From contig CABYTP010000002.1 of assembly GCA_902521955.1 (NCBI GenBank), positions 1 through 55,403 on the forward strand: a stretch of 55,403 nt of DNA. The letters run 5' to 3'. The notes under the pieces were generated by a model. It worked only from the letters and a program-made list of their open reading frames with translations, was not told the origin of the DNA and did not search any database. The position numbers and the translations under genes were made by a program. Shown here one piece after another: positions 18,168-27,758 of this stretch; positions within the stretch are counted from its first letter, which is position 1, and every line of letters starts with the position of its first letter. Source of the DNA: an uncultured Candidatus Actinomarina sp. Lineage in GTDB: Bacteria; Actinomycetota; Acidimicrobiia; Actinomarinales; Actinomarinaceae.

Positions 18168-20309
18168 TTATTGAAATTTTATTGGAGCCCATTCAATATC
18201 CAAGTACTTTGTGCCTATATCGTCAGAAAACTCAACTGTTATCTCATTGCCTTGTATTTCCTTAACAATGCCTTCACCATATTTTTCATGAATTACAATT
18301 TGTCCAATTACAATATTGGCTTCAGAAGAATCATTTTTTTCAAATTCTGTTGAAAAGTCAATTGTTTGAAAATGCTCCAAGCCTTCATCTAAAAAACGGC
18401 TTGGAAGATTGTAAACTGTGCCTCCCCAAAGAGTCCTTGACCAAGCATGTGTTAAGTAAAGTTTTTTTTCAGCCCTAGTGATTCCTACATAACATAGCCT
18501 TCTCTCTTCTTCAATTTCAGATGCATCACCCTGTGAACTTCTTTCATGGGGAAATAAATTTTCTTCCATTCCAGTCATGAAAACGTAAGGAAACTCCAAT
18601 CCTTTAGCATTATGTAAAGTCATGAGAAGAACTCTGTCAACATCTTCTAAATTATCTGTTTCTGAAAATAAAGCTATAGACTCTAAATAGTCTCGAAGTT
18701 TTGTATATGGTTCTTCAATCTCTTCTTCATAAGTATTTTCAAAATTGTAAGCAGAATTAAGCAATTCTTCTATATTTTCCATTCTCATTTGAGCCTCTAA
18801 AGTGCCCTCTTTAATCAAATTCATTTTATATCCAGTTAGTTCAATAACTTTTTGAATGGCTACTGAAGGCCCTTGTATAGAATATGATTTAAGTTCAGTA
18901 ATTAAATTTTTAAAATCTATAAGTTTACTTTTAATACGTGGTGAAATATTTTCTATATCATCTAATGAATCTAAAATTTCTGAAATTGATTTATTTGAAG
19001 TATTAATAAATTCTCTAAGTTTTTTAACACTTGATTCACCAATACCCCTCCTTGGCACATTGACAACTCGTTCGAATGAAACTAAATCACTATCATTTAT
19101 TAGAAATTTTAAATATGAAATAATATCTTTTATTTCTTTTCGATCATAGAAGCGAACGCTTCCAATTAGCTTATAATTTATATTTAATTTTCGTAACTCT
19201 TCTTCAAAAAGTCTTGACTGACTATTGGTCCTATAGAATACAGCAACCTCAGCTTTTTTGTCCTCATGTAAAATTCTACTAGTTTCTTCTGCTACCCACC
19301 TTGCCTCGTCTTTTTCAGATCTAAACCTAGTTGAAGAAATATCCGCGCCTTCTTCATTATCTGTCCATAAATTTTTTTCAATTTTTCTTGGATTGTTTGA
19401 GATAACTGTATTTGCTAAATCCAAGATTTTTTTTGAGGATCTATAGTTTTTATCAAGTTGAATAACTTTTGCATCTTTAAAATCTTTTTCAAATTCTATT
19501 ATATTCCTTATATCTGCCCCCCTAAAAGCATATATGCTTTGGTCAGAGTCACCCACAACACAAACATTTTGATTATTTGAGCCAAGGAGTTCAACAAGTT
19601 TATATTGAACATAGTTCGTATCTTGATATTCATCAACCATGATAAATTGAAATTTATTTGACCAAAACTTTAATATGCTCTCATTTGTTTGTAAAAGTTC
19701 AACAGCTTTTATTAAAAGATCATCAAAATCCATTGAATTGGACATAATAAGTTTTCTTTCATAACTGGAGTAAATTTCTGCAACCTTAACATCAAAGAAA
19801 GACTCTGCATTTTGTAAGGCTTCCCCAGGGGGTATCATATTATTTTTTAGATTTGATATATGTGCTTGAAATCTTTTTGGAGAATACTGTTTTAGATCTA
19901 CATTATTTTCAGACATGCAATTTCTAACAACTTTATTGGAATCCGATTGATCATATATTGTAAAGTTATTTTTATATCCAATTTTATCACCATGGATTCT
20001 TAAAATTTTTACACATAAACTGTGAAATGTAGATATCCATTTTGGTGAAATTTTCAAATTCAATAAATCACTTATGCGTATTTTCATTTCCTCTGCTGCT
20101 TTATTTGTAAAAGTTATTGCTAAGATTTGCTCAATATTCACCATATGATTCTGAACTAGATGAGCATAGCGATGTGTAAGTACTCTAGTTTTACCAGAAC
20201 CGGCACCAGCCATAATCAATACGGGTCCATTTATAGTTTCTATTGCCTCTATTTGACTATTGTTTAAAAATTCTTTCCATGATTCAGGAATTTTTGAAGT
20301 TGAAACCAT
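18168..20309 (-). CDS. UvrD/PcrA-type superfamily 1 DNA helicase
   Basis: 713 aa, 3'-5' repair helicase. Walker A MAGAGSGKTR at residues 33-42, motif II VDEYQDTN near 227, motif III VVGDSDQSIYAFRGA, then NYRSSKKI, and motif V/VI VLLMTLHNAKGLEFPYVF with LCYVGITRAEKKLYL. The C-terminal EKYGEGIVKEIQGNEITVEF is the Tudor-like RNA-polymerase-binding domain found in PcrA. It acts in repair and replication-conflict clearance. PcrA is the best guess at orthology. It follows trpS by six bases on the same strand. Confidence 0.93.
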   Translation of the reverse strand: MVSTSKIPESWKEFLNNSQIEAIETINGPVLIMAGAGSGKTRVLTHRYAHLVQNHMVNIEQILAITFTNKAAEEMKIRISDLLNLKISPKWISTFHSLCVKILRIHGDKIGYKNNFTIYDQSDSNKVVRNCMSENNVDLKQYSPKRFQAHISNLKNNMIPPGEALQNAESFFDVKVAEIYSSYERKLIMSNSMDFDDLLIKAVELLQTNESILKFWSNKFQFIMVDEYQDTNYVQYKLVELLGSNNQNVCVVGDSDQSIYAFRGADIRNIIEFEKDFKDAKVIQLDKNYRSSKKILDLANTVISNNPRKIEKNLWTDNEEGADISSTRFRSEKDEARWVAEETSRILHEDKKAEVAVFYRTNSQSRLFEEELRKLNINYKLIGSVRFYDRKEIKDIISYLKFLINDSDLVSFERVVNVPRRGIGESSVKKLREFINTSNKSISEILDSLDDIENISPRIKSKLIDFKNLITELKSYSIQGPSVAIQKVIELTGYKMNLIKEGTLEAQMRMENIEELLNSAYNFENTYEEEIEEPYTKLRDYLESIALFSETDNLEDVDRVLLMTLHNAKGLEFPYVFMTGMEENLFPHERSSQGDASEIEEERRLCYVGITRAEKKLYLTHAWSRTLWGGTVYNLPSRFLDEGLEHFQTIDFSTEFEKNDSSEANIVIGQIVIHEKYGEGIVKEIQGNEITVEFSDDIGTKYLDIEWAPIKFQ

Positions 20310-20315
20310 TAATAC

Positions 20316-21290
20316 TTAATCTATCCCTAAAGCGGTTTCGATTTCTGAAATTGTCAATTGCGCTGACACTTTTGCCAATTTTAAATTATTTTCTATTGCT
20401 AAATCAACTTCGCTATCAGTTATTTCTTCAAATTTTTCTGCAATGGGTTCTAAATAATTAATTACAGTTTCTGCGACAGCTAATTTAAAATCTCCATATC
20501 TAAAGTCTTGAAATTGTTTTTCTGTATCTTCTATTTCAGTCGCATTAATTGCAGAATAAATTTCAATTAGATTGCTAATACCTGGTTTTGATTCTAAGTC
20601 GTATTTAATTTCATTTTGAGAATCAGTAACAGACGACTTGAATTTCTTTATTATTGAATCTTTAGAGTCATTAAAGTAGATCGTTCCATTAATATCATCT
20701 GAACTTTTAGACATCTTATTTTCTGGATGCCTCAAAGACATCAGTCTTGCACCAAATTTACCACTTGTTTTTTCAGGAATTGGAAAGATGTCACCATAAT
20801 TACTATTGAATCTCTCAGCAATATTTCTTGTAAGTTCTAAATGCTGTGTTTGGTCGTCCCCTACAGGTACCTCATTTGCTTTATGAATTAATATATCAGC
20901 TGCCATCAATATTGGATAAGTTAAGAGTCCAGAGTGTGTACCAAATGAATTAGATTTCTCCTTGAATTGGGTCATTCTTTGTAGCTCGCCTACCTGGCAA
21001 AAATTTGATAAGATCCAAGACAAATAAGCGTGTTCTTTTAGATCACTCTGAATGTAAATAACAGAATTTTTCATATTAATTCCACTCGCCATCAAAACTT
21101 TTAATGTATCTCGTATACTCGTTTTCAATCTTGTTTTATCTGGCATTGCAGTAAGGGAATGTAAATCTACGATGCAGAAATAATTTTTTGACTTTTCATT
21201 TGAAAGCTTTACCCAATTATTTATTGCACCTAATAGATTGCCTAAGTGAACTAGGCCACTGGGTTGAATTCCGGAAAAAACTGTTTTCAT
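20316..21290 (-). CDS. trpS: Tryptophanyl-tRNA synthetase
   Basis: 324 aa class I synthetase. The HIGH-like motif is VHLGN near residue 15 and the KMSKS loop NKMSKSSDDING near 191; PVGDDQTQHLELTR contacts tryptophan and ATP. The N-terminus MKTVFSGIQPSG is the canonical start. Its ATG directly abuts a divergent ATG (21291) of the next gene, so its promoter must lie within that gene's 5' coding part. Confidence 0.96.
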   Translation of the reverse strand: MKTVFSGIQPSGLVHLGNLLGAINNWVKLSNEKSKNYFCIVDLHSLTAMPDKTRLKTSIRDTLKVLMASGINMKNSVIYIQSDLKEHAYLSWILSNFCQVGELQRMTQFKEKSNSFGTHSGLLTYPILMAADILIHKANEVPVGDDQTQHLELTRNIAERFNSNYGDIFPIPEKTSGKFGARLMSLRHPENKMSKSSDDINGTIYFNDSKDSIIKKFKSSVTDSQNEIKYDLESKPGISNLIEIYSAINATEIEDTEKQFQDFRYGDFKLAVAETVINYLEPIAEKFEEITDSEVDLAIENNLKLAKVSAQLTISEIETALGID

Positions 21291-22238
21291 ATGTGCTATT
21301 CTAATAAACTAAATCAAATTGGAGAGTTTTTTATCAAATCTGAAAGGCCATTATCTGCTTACTCTGGTTTAAGAAATATTATTTTAATCGGAACACTATT
21401 TGGATTCCATGGCTTGTTAAACCGAAGTCTTTTACTTGATGGAGTAAGTGAGATATTTATTGTAACTGCAAGAATTACTCTGGTTACTTTCTTAATAAGT
21501 TTATATTGTTTCAAAGAGTTTTTTAGTGAACTCAATTTGTCTTTTTTCTTCAAAGGGTGTCTTACAGGATTTTTAGCAATATTTATTCCTGGATGGACTT
21601 TTATTTATGCATTAAAAAATATATCTTCAGGATTGCAAAGTATATTTATATCAACCATCCCACTATTTACTGTTTTTTGGGTATTGCTATTTTTTAAAGA
21701 AGAAAAAATTACCAGAATTAAATTAATTTCTGTATTAATTGGACTTATAGGTTTAGTAATTCTCTTTTTCTCAGGAGAAACTGGGCTTTCGAAAGAAGGA
21801 GATCTAATTACAGGTGGTCTATTAGCTTTAGTTGGAGTTCAAGGGTTAGCACTTAGTAATATTACAAATAAAAAACACCTCAAATATATACCGGGGAAAA
21901 CTTATCTTTTAACTCAATGGTTGTTTGGCGCTGGTCTTTCTATAATTTTATTTTTCACTTTAGGAGGGCAAATTGAAATTCTTTCGTTATCAGAGTCATT
22001 GAAATTAACAGGCTTAGCTTTTATTGATATTTTTAATTATTCACTATTTTTGTATACAATTAAAAGATTTTCAGCAACATTTACCACTTTAGTTGATTAC
22101 ATTGTTCCTATTGTTGGAATATTGATGGGTTATATTTTCTTAAATGAAGTAATAAGTAATGTATTTTTTGTAACTTTATTATTAATTTTTATTTCTTTAT
22201 ATTTAGCAGTAAAAGACGAATCAGATAGTTTGTCTTAA
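21291..22238 (+). CDS. EamA/DMT-superfamily permease
   Basis: About 315 aa with ten hydrophobic segments in two repeated halves, typical of EamA drug/metabolite exporters. Markers are ALKNISSGLQSIFISTIPLF in the first half and FSATFTTLVDYIVPIVGILMGYIFLNE in the second. The ORF track starts at TTG 21264 inside trpS; ATG 21291, which touches the trpS ATG back to back, is more likely, but there is no visible Shine-Dalgarno and the start is unsure. Substrate cannot be inferred. Confidence 0.82.
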   Translation: MCYSNKLNQIGEFFIKSERPLSAYSGLRNIILIGTLFGFHGLLNRSLLLDGVSEIFIVTARITLVTFLISLYCFKEFFSELNLSFFFKGCLTGFLAIFIPGWTFIYALKNISSGLQSIFISTIPLFTVFWVLLFFKEEKITRIKLISVLIGLIGLVILFFSGETGLSKEGDLITGGLLALVGVQGLALSNITNKKHLKYIPGKTYLLTQWLFGAGLSIILFFTLGGQIEILSLSESLKLTGLAFIDIFNYSLFLYTIKRFSATFTTLVDYIVPIVGILMGYIFLNEVISNVFFVTLLLIFISLYLAVKDESDSLS

Positions 22239-22751
22239 ATCTAAATTTAATAACCTTCGTGTTATTTTTGCTGTTGCTCCCCATAAAATTTCTGTTCCAA
22301 TCATAAAGATCCAGTCATCAGGATAGGTGCCTCGATAACTCCAATTATTTGGATTTGATAACTTTTTGATTTCAACAAAAAAAATTTTCTGGACTTCACT
22401 CATGTTAAAATTTTTAGGCTTTTCAAGCAATTGACAAACAATGGGGTAGACATCAAATTTATACTCAACAGTATCTATAGAATTTAGACAACCAAAAGGT
22501 TTCATACTTGCTTCAGGCAATAAAAGCTCCTCAGTTGATTCTCTAACTGCAGTACTAACAATATCTATATCTTCATCTTCTCTTTTACCTCCAGGAAATG
22601 CGATTTGGCCTTTGTGTGTTGGCATTTCATTAGATCTTTTTATATATAGGATTTCTTTCTTATCAAAAATCAAAATTGAAACTGCAGCATAATCATTTGT
22701 AGTAGCAATATAGGGAGTTTCTAACTCATAGTAATTTAATCTTATGGTCAA
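22221..22751 (-). CDS. Nudix hydrolase, probable CoA pyrophosphatase type
   Basis: 176 aa. IKRSNEMPTHKGQIAFPGGK matches the UPF0035 signature ahead of the Nudix box (GGKREDED...TAVRESTEELLL). This subgroup cleaves CoA and related dinucleotides. TTG 22751 is the only plausible start and abuts the stop of the lipoprotein gene upstream, so the two are co-transcribed. The 3' end overlaps the convergent DMT permease gene by 18 bases. Confidence 0.85.
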   Translation of the reverse strand: MTIRLNYYELETPYIATTNDYAAVSILIFDKKEILYIKRSNEMPTHKGQIAFPGGKREDEDIDIVSTAVRESTEELLLPEASMKPFGCLNSIDTVEYKFDVYPIVCQLLEKPKNFNMSEVQKIFFVEIKKLSNPNNWSYRGTYPDDWIFMIGTEILWGATAKITRRLLNLDLRQTI

Positions 22752-23474
22752 TTAATCTTTTATTCCGGCAACTAATTCCACTTTTATACCTATTGGGTTT
22801 AAAACTTCCCAAGCATTAAATCTTGTGGGTGCGTCAAATCCAAACCAAGTTGTGTCAATTTCAGTAAAACCTGATATGTATATATCATCTCCATCTAAAA
22901 AGGCTGTAATAGAAAATGGTGTATCTAGTTCAATTTCTCTAATAGATAACTTTCCAACAATAGTATCTTCCACCTTTGAGTCAAAATCCTTATTAGGTAA
23001 CACCAGTTCATCTATCCTGAATACAGCTTCGGGAAAGAGAGCGGACTGCAACCATTGATTATTTAAAGCTTGATCTCTGATAACACTATTACTTTTCAAT
23101 GTTGAAATATCAGCTCTAATAATTAAGTTAGTGATTAAAAGACAAGAATCTGCTTGGTCGCATTCAGATAAGGAAAGAGTGAACTCCCCAATTATTTCAT
23201 TTGTAATTCCCTCTACAGTTTCTAATCCAGAATTCAAAAACTGTTTTGGAGCAAGGTATCCAACTCTACTCTTTTCCTTAATAATTGAATAGGATATATT
23301 TTCAAAAGAATCTAGTTGAAGAATTTCAATACTTGTTGTTGTTAGCTCATCTTTAACTTCTGTAGTCGAAGTAAGAGCTTCTGGCTCTATGGCGATATTT
23401 TCTATTGGATCTTCTTGACCACAAAAACTCAGAAAGATAAATATTAAAATAGCAAATTTTTTCATTATCAACAT
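22752..23474 (-). CDS. YceI-like lipoprotein
   Basis: 240 aa. A short signal segment MKKFAILIFIFLSFCG ends in an unusual lipobox (LSFC), then an acidic/Thr linker, then a YceI-like lipocalin fold. Family traits are the opening YSIIKEKSRVGYL, RADISTLKSNSVIRDQALNNQ, FPEAVFRI and GKLSIREIELDTPFSI. YceI-like domains bind isoprenoid-type lipids. ATG 23465 (MKKF) is an alternative to 23474 (MLIMKKF). Surface-anchored; function unknown. Confidence 0.8.
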   Translation of the reverse strand: MLIMKKFAILIFIFLSFCGQEDPIENIAIEPEALTSTTEVKDELTTTSIEILQLDSFENISYSIIKEKSRVGYLAPKQFLNSGLETVEGITNEIIGEFTLSLSECDQADSCLLITNLIIRADISTLKSNSVIRDQALNNQWLQSALFPEAVFRIDELVLPNKDFDSKVEDTIVGKLSIREIELDTPFSITAFLDGDDIYISGFTEIDTTWFGFDAPTRFNAWEVLNPIGIKVELVAGIKD

Positions 23475-23516
23475 TCTACTTGGTTTATATTTTTTTTTTG
23501 CTTGTATCCTTTGTGA

Positions 23517-24104
23517 ATGTCAACAAAGTTTAGACAATTACTACAAGTTTTATCTGGAACATCTTTAATTGGAATTGGAATTTCTTTCAATTATCTAGCT
23601 AATTTAGGTCTCGGTCCATGGGGAGTTTTCCATGATGGACTTTCAAAAACTCTAAATATTACCTATGGAAGAACAATTATAATTACAGGTATTGCTGTGA
23701 TGCTTTTATGGATTCCATTAAAGCAGAAGCCAGGAATAGGAACTATTATTGATATTTTTCTTGTTGGAACAGTTGCTGATTTAATAATTCCTAATTTTCC
23801 TTTATCTGAAAATGTTTTTTTAAGTTTATTACTTATTTTGTGTGGAATCATTCTTATAGGTGCAGGAACTGCAATTTATGTTGGGGCAAACTTAGGAGTT
23901 GGCCCTAGAGATGGAATAATGGTTGGGCTTGAGGCTAAAGGTCTGAAAATTGGCACAGCGAGAAACATTATTGAACTACTCGCATTTTTAACAGGCTGGC
24001 TTCTAGGTGGTCTTGTAGGGTATGTTACTATTCTTTTTGTGATCGGTATCGGTCCAGTGGTTCAAAAAGTTTTACCTTATGTAGACATGCGAAAAAATGA
24101 TTAA
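23517..24104 (+). CDS. YczE/YyaS/YitT-like integral membrane protein
   Basis: 195 aa, five or six membrane segments. The motif NYLANLGLGPWGVFHDGLSK near residue 25 and its internal echo YVGANLGVGPRDGIMVGLEAK near residue 120 indicate an internal duplication and match YczE-type proteins. Role unknown; in some bacteria relatives sit beside transporter or siderophore genes. It overlaps the following permease gene by eight bases, so it may function with it. Confidence 0.8.
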   Translation: MSTKFRQLLQVLSGTSLIGIGISFNYLANLGLGPWGVFHDGLSKTLNITYGRTIIITGIAVMLLWIPLKQKPGIGTIIDIFLVGTVADLIIPNFPLSENVFLSLLLILCGIILIGAGTAIYVGANLGVGPRDGIMVGLEAKGLKIGTARNIIELLAFLTGWLLGGLVGYVTILFVIGIGPVVQKVLPYVDMRKND

Positions 24105-25227
24105 ATTCATATTTAAAGAGATAGTTACATCCATAAGTTCAATTTTTATTTTTTTATTAATAATGTTCTATGGTATCAATATCCTTATCCCAGGAGACTT
24201 TTTAACCCCACTTAGGCTAATGATGAGCCAAGCAGAATTAGATGCTCTTAGAGAGACCCTAGGGGCCAATGACCCACTTTATCAAAGATATTTTAGATGG
24301 ATTCTTGGTGTGTTTAACGGTGAAATTACTACTGGTGGGTTTAGACAGAGATCTGGTAAAGATATTATGTCTACAGTACTACCTACTCTTCAAGTCCTAA
24401 TTCCATCTTTCACTTTAGCATTTTACTTATCAAGAATTCCCTCAATTAAAACTTCCCTATCAAAACTTCATAAAAATAAAATCTTTTCCGATACCTTAGC
24501 AACTCTTTTTATTAGCTTGTTTCCCCCAATTGTTTTGTTTCTTATAGATGAAAAAATTGAAAATTTTTATACTTTCTTATCTTTGACTTTTGATCTTGAA
24601 AAAACTCCTATAAGTACTCTGACAATTAGCGAAAGTAAGTTTGATATTATTTTACTTTTATTTCTATTCGGAGTGACTCTCTTCATTGTCCAATCTCTAG
24701 ATGTTTTTTTAAACAATAAAACCAGAAAGCATGGATTTGTATTTTCGATCATAGTTCTTTTTTATGTTTTCGTATTACAAAATGACATCTTAATTTCAGA
24801 TATTATTCTAAATTCAAAAAATGCATTTAAGACAATCGCAATATTATCAATATTTTTTGTGGGTGAATATATTCTCATTAATAATGTTATTACACAGAAT
24901 ATAGCTAGAGAACCTCACATTTTGACCGCTCGGGCACTTGGCTACTCTAAACACAAAATTTACAATAAGCATATTTTAAGAAACTCTTTTGGCCCTTTTG
25001 CAACAAGATTGACACTTGGCCTTCCATATACGATTGCGTCCCTAGTAATTGTTGAATCTACTACTGGTTGGGATGGAATGGGAAGTGTATTGTACCAATC
25101 AATTATGAATCAGGACTCCAATGCAGCTATGGGACTATTCTTACTTTTAGCTCTTTTAACGGCATTCTTGAGAATAACAATTTCTGTGGTCCAAGTAATA
25201 ATTGACCCTAGAGTGAGGCTTAAATGA
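24097..25227 (+). CDS. ABC transporter permease, DppB/OppB-like
   Basis: 376 aa with about six to seven membrane segments. The N-terminal topology, then LGANDPLYQRYFRWILGVFN and the EAA-like loop EPHILTARALGYSKHKIYNK, followed by LGLPYTIASLVIVESTTGWDG, identify a peptide/nickel-type permease. The middle portion (about 140-260) is poorly conserved and long. It overlaps the next permease by four bases. No binding protein or ATPase gene lies nearby. Confidence 0.85.
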   Translation: MIKFIFKEIVTSISSIFIFLLIMFYGINILIPGDFLTPLRLMMSQAELDALRETLGANDPLYQRYFRWILGVFNGEITTGGFRQRSGKDIMSTVLPTLQVLIPSFTLAFYLSRIPSIKTSLSKLHKNKIFSDTLATLFISLFPPIVLFLIDEKIENFYTFLSLTFDLEKTPISTLTISESKFDIILLLFLFGVTLFIVQSLDVFLNNKTRKHGFVFSIIVLFYVFVLQNDILISDIILNSKNAFKTIAILSIFFVGEYILINNVITQNIAREPHILTARALGYSKHKIYNKHILRNSFGPFATRLTLGLPYTIASLVIVESTTGWDGMGSVLYQSIMNQDSNAAMGLFLLLALLTAFLRITISVVQVIIDPRVRLK

Positions 25228-26099
25228 TTTCCTACTTATTAAAAAGTACATATAAAACATATCATGGAAAGATTGGTTATTTCTGTTTAGGTCTTTTAAT
25301 TACTAGTAGCTTGGTTCACACTTGGCTACTTGGAAATATTTGGCCTGAAAATATTTATGATCCTATTGTTGGCTTCGATATAGAAATATTTCCTCATCCG
25401 ACAACACCTTCTTCTTCTCATTTTTTGGGTACAGATCCTCTTGGAAGAGATGTGCTAAGTATGCTGATGGCAGGGTCCAGGCCATTAATTCAGTTATCAG
25501 TCTTTTCATTTTTTATTGGTATTGCAACAAGTCTATTCTTTGGAACAACTATTCCATTTATATTAAAAAATACCGATAAGATTATAAAAGAAGTGTCTTC
25601 AAGCTTGATATTAATATCTCCCCCAATAATTTTATTAATTCTTGGAACTGGAGACTTCACAGATAAGCTCTCTCCCTCTCTTGTTGGAATTATTTATGGT
25701 TTTATGTCTGGTCTAGGAATTTGTTATTTAGTCGTCAGGTCAAAAGTTTTAGAAATCTCCACCCAGGAATTTATTACTGCTTCTAAACTACTAGGTGCAA
25801 GAAACTTTTACATAGCCACAAGACATATAATGCCAATTGTTGTTCCTTATTCTGTTAGCTATATGCTTGCAAGTACAACTTATGGAATACTTGCATATGG
25901 GTTTGCATCCTTCTATGGACAAGTAGGTTGGACGCCAAACTGGGGAATGATGATATATGATGCAATTACATATGGATCTTATCTTGGTGGAATAAATTAT
26001 TGGAATTTATTACCTCCAACGTTTGGATTTATATTATGTGCAAGTTCATTCTACTTTTTGAGTATTAGCGTCAAAAAACAATTTGGTATAAGTATTTGA
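25224..26099 (+). CDS. ABC transporter permease, DppC/OppC-like
   Basis: 291 aa. HFLGTDPLGRDVLSMLMAGSRP is the DppC/OppC signature and EFITASKLLGARNFYIATRH is the EAA loop that meets the ATPase. Predicted partner of the preceding DppB-like subunit, coupled by an ATGA overlap. Since the window shows no ATPase or binding protein for them, these must be encoded elsewhere or the pair works with a shared ATPase. Confidence 0.87.
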   Translation: MISYLLKSTYKTYHGKIGYFCLGLLITSSLVHTWLLGNIWPENIYDPIVGFDIEIFPHPTTPSSSHFLGTDPLGRDVLSMLMAGSRPLIQLSVFSFFIGIATSLFFGTTIPFILKNTDKIIKEVSSSLILISPPIILLILGTGDFTDKLSPSLVGIIYGFMSGLGICYLVVRSKVLEISTQEFITASKLLGARNFYIATRHIMPIVVPYSVSYMLASTTYGILAYGFASFYGQVGWTPNWGMMIYDAITYGSYLGGINYWNLLPPTFGFILCASSFYFLSISVKKQFGISI

Positions 26100-26125
26100 A
26101 AACACGTATGCTTTTTTCTTAGAAT
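26096..26125 (+). promoter_or_regulatory. Probable leaderless promoter of plsC
   Basis: TTGAAA (26096-26101), 18-nt spacer, TAGAAT (26120-26125); the -10 box ends 6 nt before ATG 26132. No Shine-Dalgarno is present, so the message would begin at or by the start codon. Confidence 0.45.
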
Positions 26126-26131
26126 ACAATT

Positions 26132-26860
26132 ATGTCAGAAAAAATAACACTCAAAATATTTATAAAAACTTTTATTCTGTTTCCTGTTTTTATGGTTTTT
26201 GTCTTTTCTCCACTGATGGTTTCTATAGTCTTAACTTCTTTTTTGCCAAATGGAAGACATCTTGCAACAAAGTTGTATGAATTTTTTGGCTGGGTCGGAT
26301 TAAAGTTTGTTGGTATTAATTTAGTAGTAGAAGGTTCGGAAAAAATAGATACAAATAAAAGTTACGTTGTTGTGTCCAATCATCCTTCAACATTAGATAT
26401 TTTTACACATATAACCGCACTTCCAGTATCTATTCGGTTTTTAACTAAATCTGAATTATTTAGAATACCTGTTTTTGGAAGAGTGCTAAAGGTTTTAGGA
26501 TTGCCAAGAATTGATAGAGAAAATGCTAGTGCAAACTTTGATAAAATAAATTACTCTATCAAAAAAGTATTAGAACATAAAAATTCGATAATGGTTTTCC
26601 CAGAAGGCAAAAGAAGTAATCAAAAAGATTTGCTCCCCTTCAAAAAAGGTGCGGCTTACATTTCTAAAGATTTCAATTTACCAATCATTCCTGTGGTTTC
26701 ACATAATGCTCATAATCTAATGGTTAAAGGAAAGGTCTGGCTTAAAAGTGGAGATGTTCATATAGAAATTATGGATCCAATTTATAATCCTAATGACTAT
26801 ACAGTAGAAGAACTTACTTCTAAATTAGAATCGTTAATTAAAAAAAAATTACTCGTTTAA
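26132..26860 (+). CDS. plsC: 1-acyl-sn-glycerol-3-phosphate acyltransferase (PlsC-like)
   Basis: 242 aa, N-terminal membrane segment, then the acyltransferase domain. The catalytic HX4D motif NHPSTLD is at residues 83-89, the glycerol-phosphate site FPEGKRSNQ near 154 and the PIIPVVSHNA block near 185. It makes phosphatidic acid at the membrane. It converges with the FMN reductase gene, overlapping by 12 bases. Confidence 0.9.
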   Translation: MSEKITLKIFIKTFILFPVFMVFVFSPLMVSIVLTSFLPNGRHLATKLYEFFGWVGLKFVGINLVVEGSEKIDTNKSYVVVSNHPSTLDIFTHITALPVSIRFLTKSELFRIPVFGRVLKVLGLPRIDRENASANFDKINYSIKKVLEHKNSIMVFPEGKRSNQKDLLPFKKGAAYISKDFNLPIIPVVSHNAHNLMVKGKVWLKSGDVHIEIMDPIYNPNDYTVEELTSKLESLIKKKLLV

Positions 26861-27394
26861 AAATTCATTAATAAAAATATGAAGCGATTCTAAAATTTGA
26901 TTATTTTCAGTTATATCATCAAGATTTAAATGGTCTGACTTAGTAATAAGATGAAAGTTTTCAAAAACAACTAACCCGTAATTTGATAGCTGCATACTCA
27001 AAATTTCAAAGGCTTTTTCCGCATTCCCACCCACTCCTTTTACAGTTGTTACAACTGCCACATGTTTATCTTTAAAGAGAGAGTTATATCGTCTTCCATC
27101 GTATGCCAATGAAAGCCAGTCTAAAACATTCTTTAAATGTGCAAGGAAACCTCCGTTGTAAACTGGACTAAAAATAATTAACTTGTCGGATTTCTCAAAA
27201 GATTTTCTCATATCAACTATTTTTTCAGGAACATTGTCATTTGGATCAAGCAAAAATGGAATATCCTCAAAAAGATTTTCATAAATATTATTATCAAGAT
27301 TGTTTTCACTCATGTGATTACTAAGATGCCTTGCTAGTTGGCTATTGTAAGAATCTTTGCTTGTGCCAGCACTTAAAATTAATATTTTTGACAT
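26849..27394 (-). CDS. NADPH-dependent FMN reductase-like flavoprotein
   Basis: 181 aa flavodoxin-like protein. The N-terminal LILSAGTSKDSYNSQLARHL loop binds the FMN phosphate and SPVYNGGFLAHLKNVLDWLS is the second flavin loop typical of NADPH-dependent FMN reductases and azoreductase-like quinone reductases. Electron acceptor unknown. It is divergent from csaA with only 28 nt between the two starts. Confidence 0.85.
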   Translation of the reverse strand: MSKILILSAGTSKDSYNSQLARHLSNHMSENNLDNNIYENLFEDIPFLLDPNDNVPEKIVDMRKSFEKSDKLIIFSPVYNGGFLAHLKNVLDWLSLAYDGRRYNSLFKDKHVAVVTTVKGVGGNAEKAFEILSMQLSNYGLVVFENFHLITKSDHLNLDDITENNQILESLHIFINEFLNE

Positions 27395-27422
27395 GTCATA
27401 AGTATGTAATTATGTTTGTTAT

Positions 27423-27758
27423 ATGGAAAACGAAAATATAAATTTATTTTCAAAACTGGATATTCGAGTTGGAAAGATAGTCTCAGCTGAAGAATTCAAA
27501 GAGGCGATTAAACCAGCATATATATTAACTATAGATTTTGGTTTGAATATTGGTATCAAAAAAACTAGTGCTCAAGTTACAAACTATACATTAAAGGAAC
27601 TAGAAGATAAAAAATGTATTGCTGTTATTAATCTTGGTGATAAACAAATTGGACCAATTATGAGTCAATGTTTAGTTTTAGGTTCTATAACCTCTAACGG
27701 AGAAGTACTACTTTTAAATCCAGATAAAAATGCAAAATTGGGCGATAGGATTTCCTAG
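27423..27758 (+). CDS. csaA: CsaA-like tRNA-binding domain protein
   Basis: 111 aa, the whole length of the CsaA family. An OB fold of the tRNA-binding type is marked by KLDIRVGKIVSAEEF, SAQVTNY and CIAVINLGDKQIGPIMSQCLVLG. Such proteins bind tRNA non-specifically or act as chaperones in secretion. The stop overlaps the convergent thioredoxin-like gene's stop by three bases. Confidence 0.88.
   Translation: MENENINLFSKLDIRVGKIVSAEEFKEAIKPAYILTIDFGLNIGIKKTSAQVTNYTLKELEDKKCIAVINLGDKQIGPIMSQCLVLGSITSNGEVLLLNPDKNAKLGDRIS

Noticed and set aside
20316-21310. T-box or Trp leader controlling trpS
   Set aside because: The trpS ATG abuts a divergent gene's ATG, and no T-box core or Trp-rich leader ORF is seen upstream.
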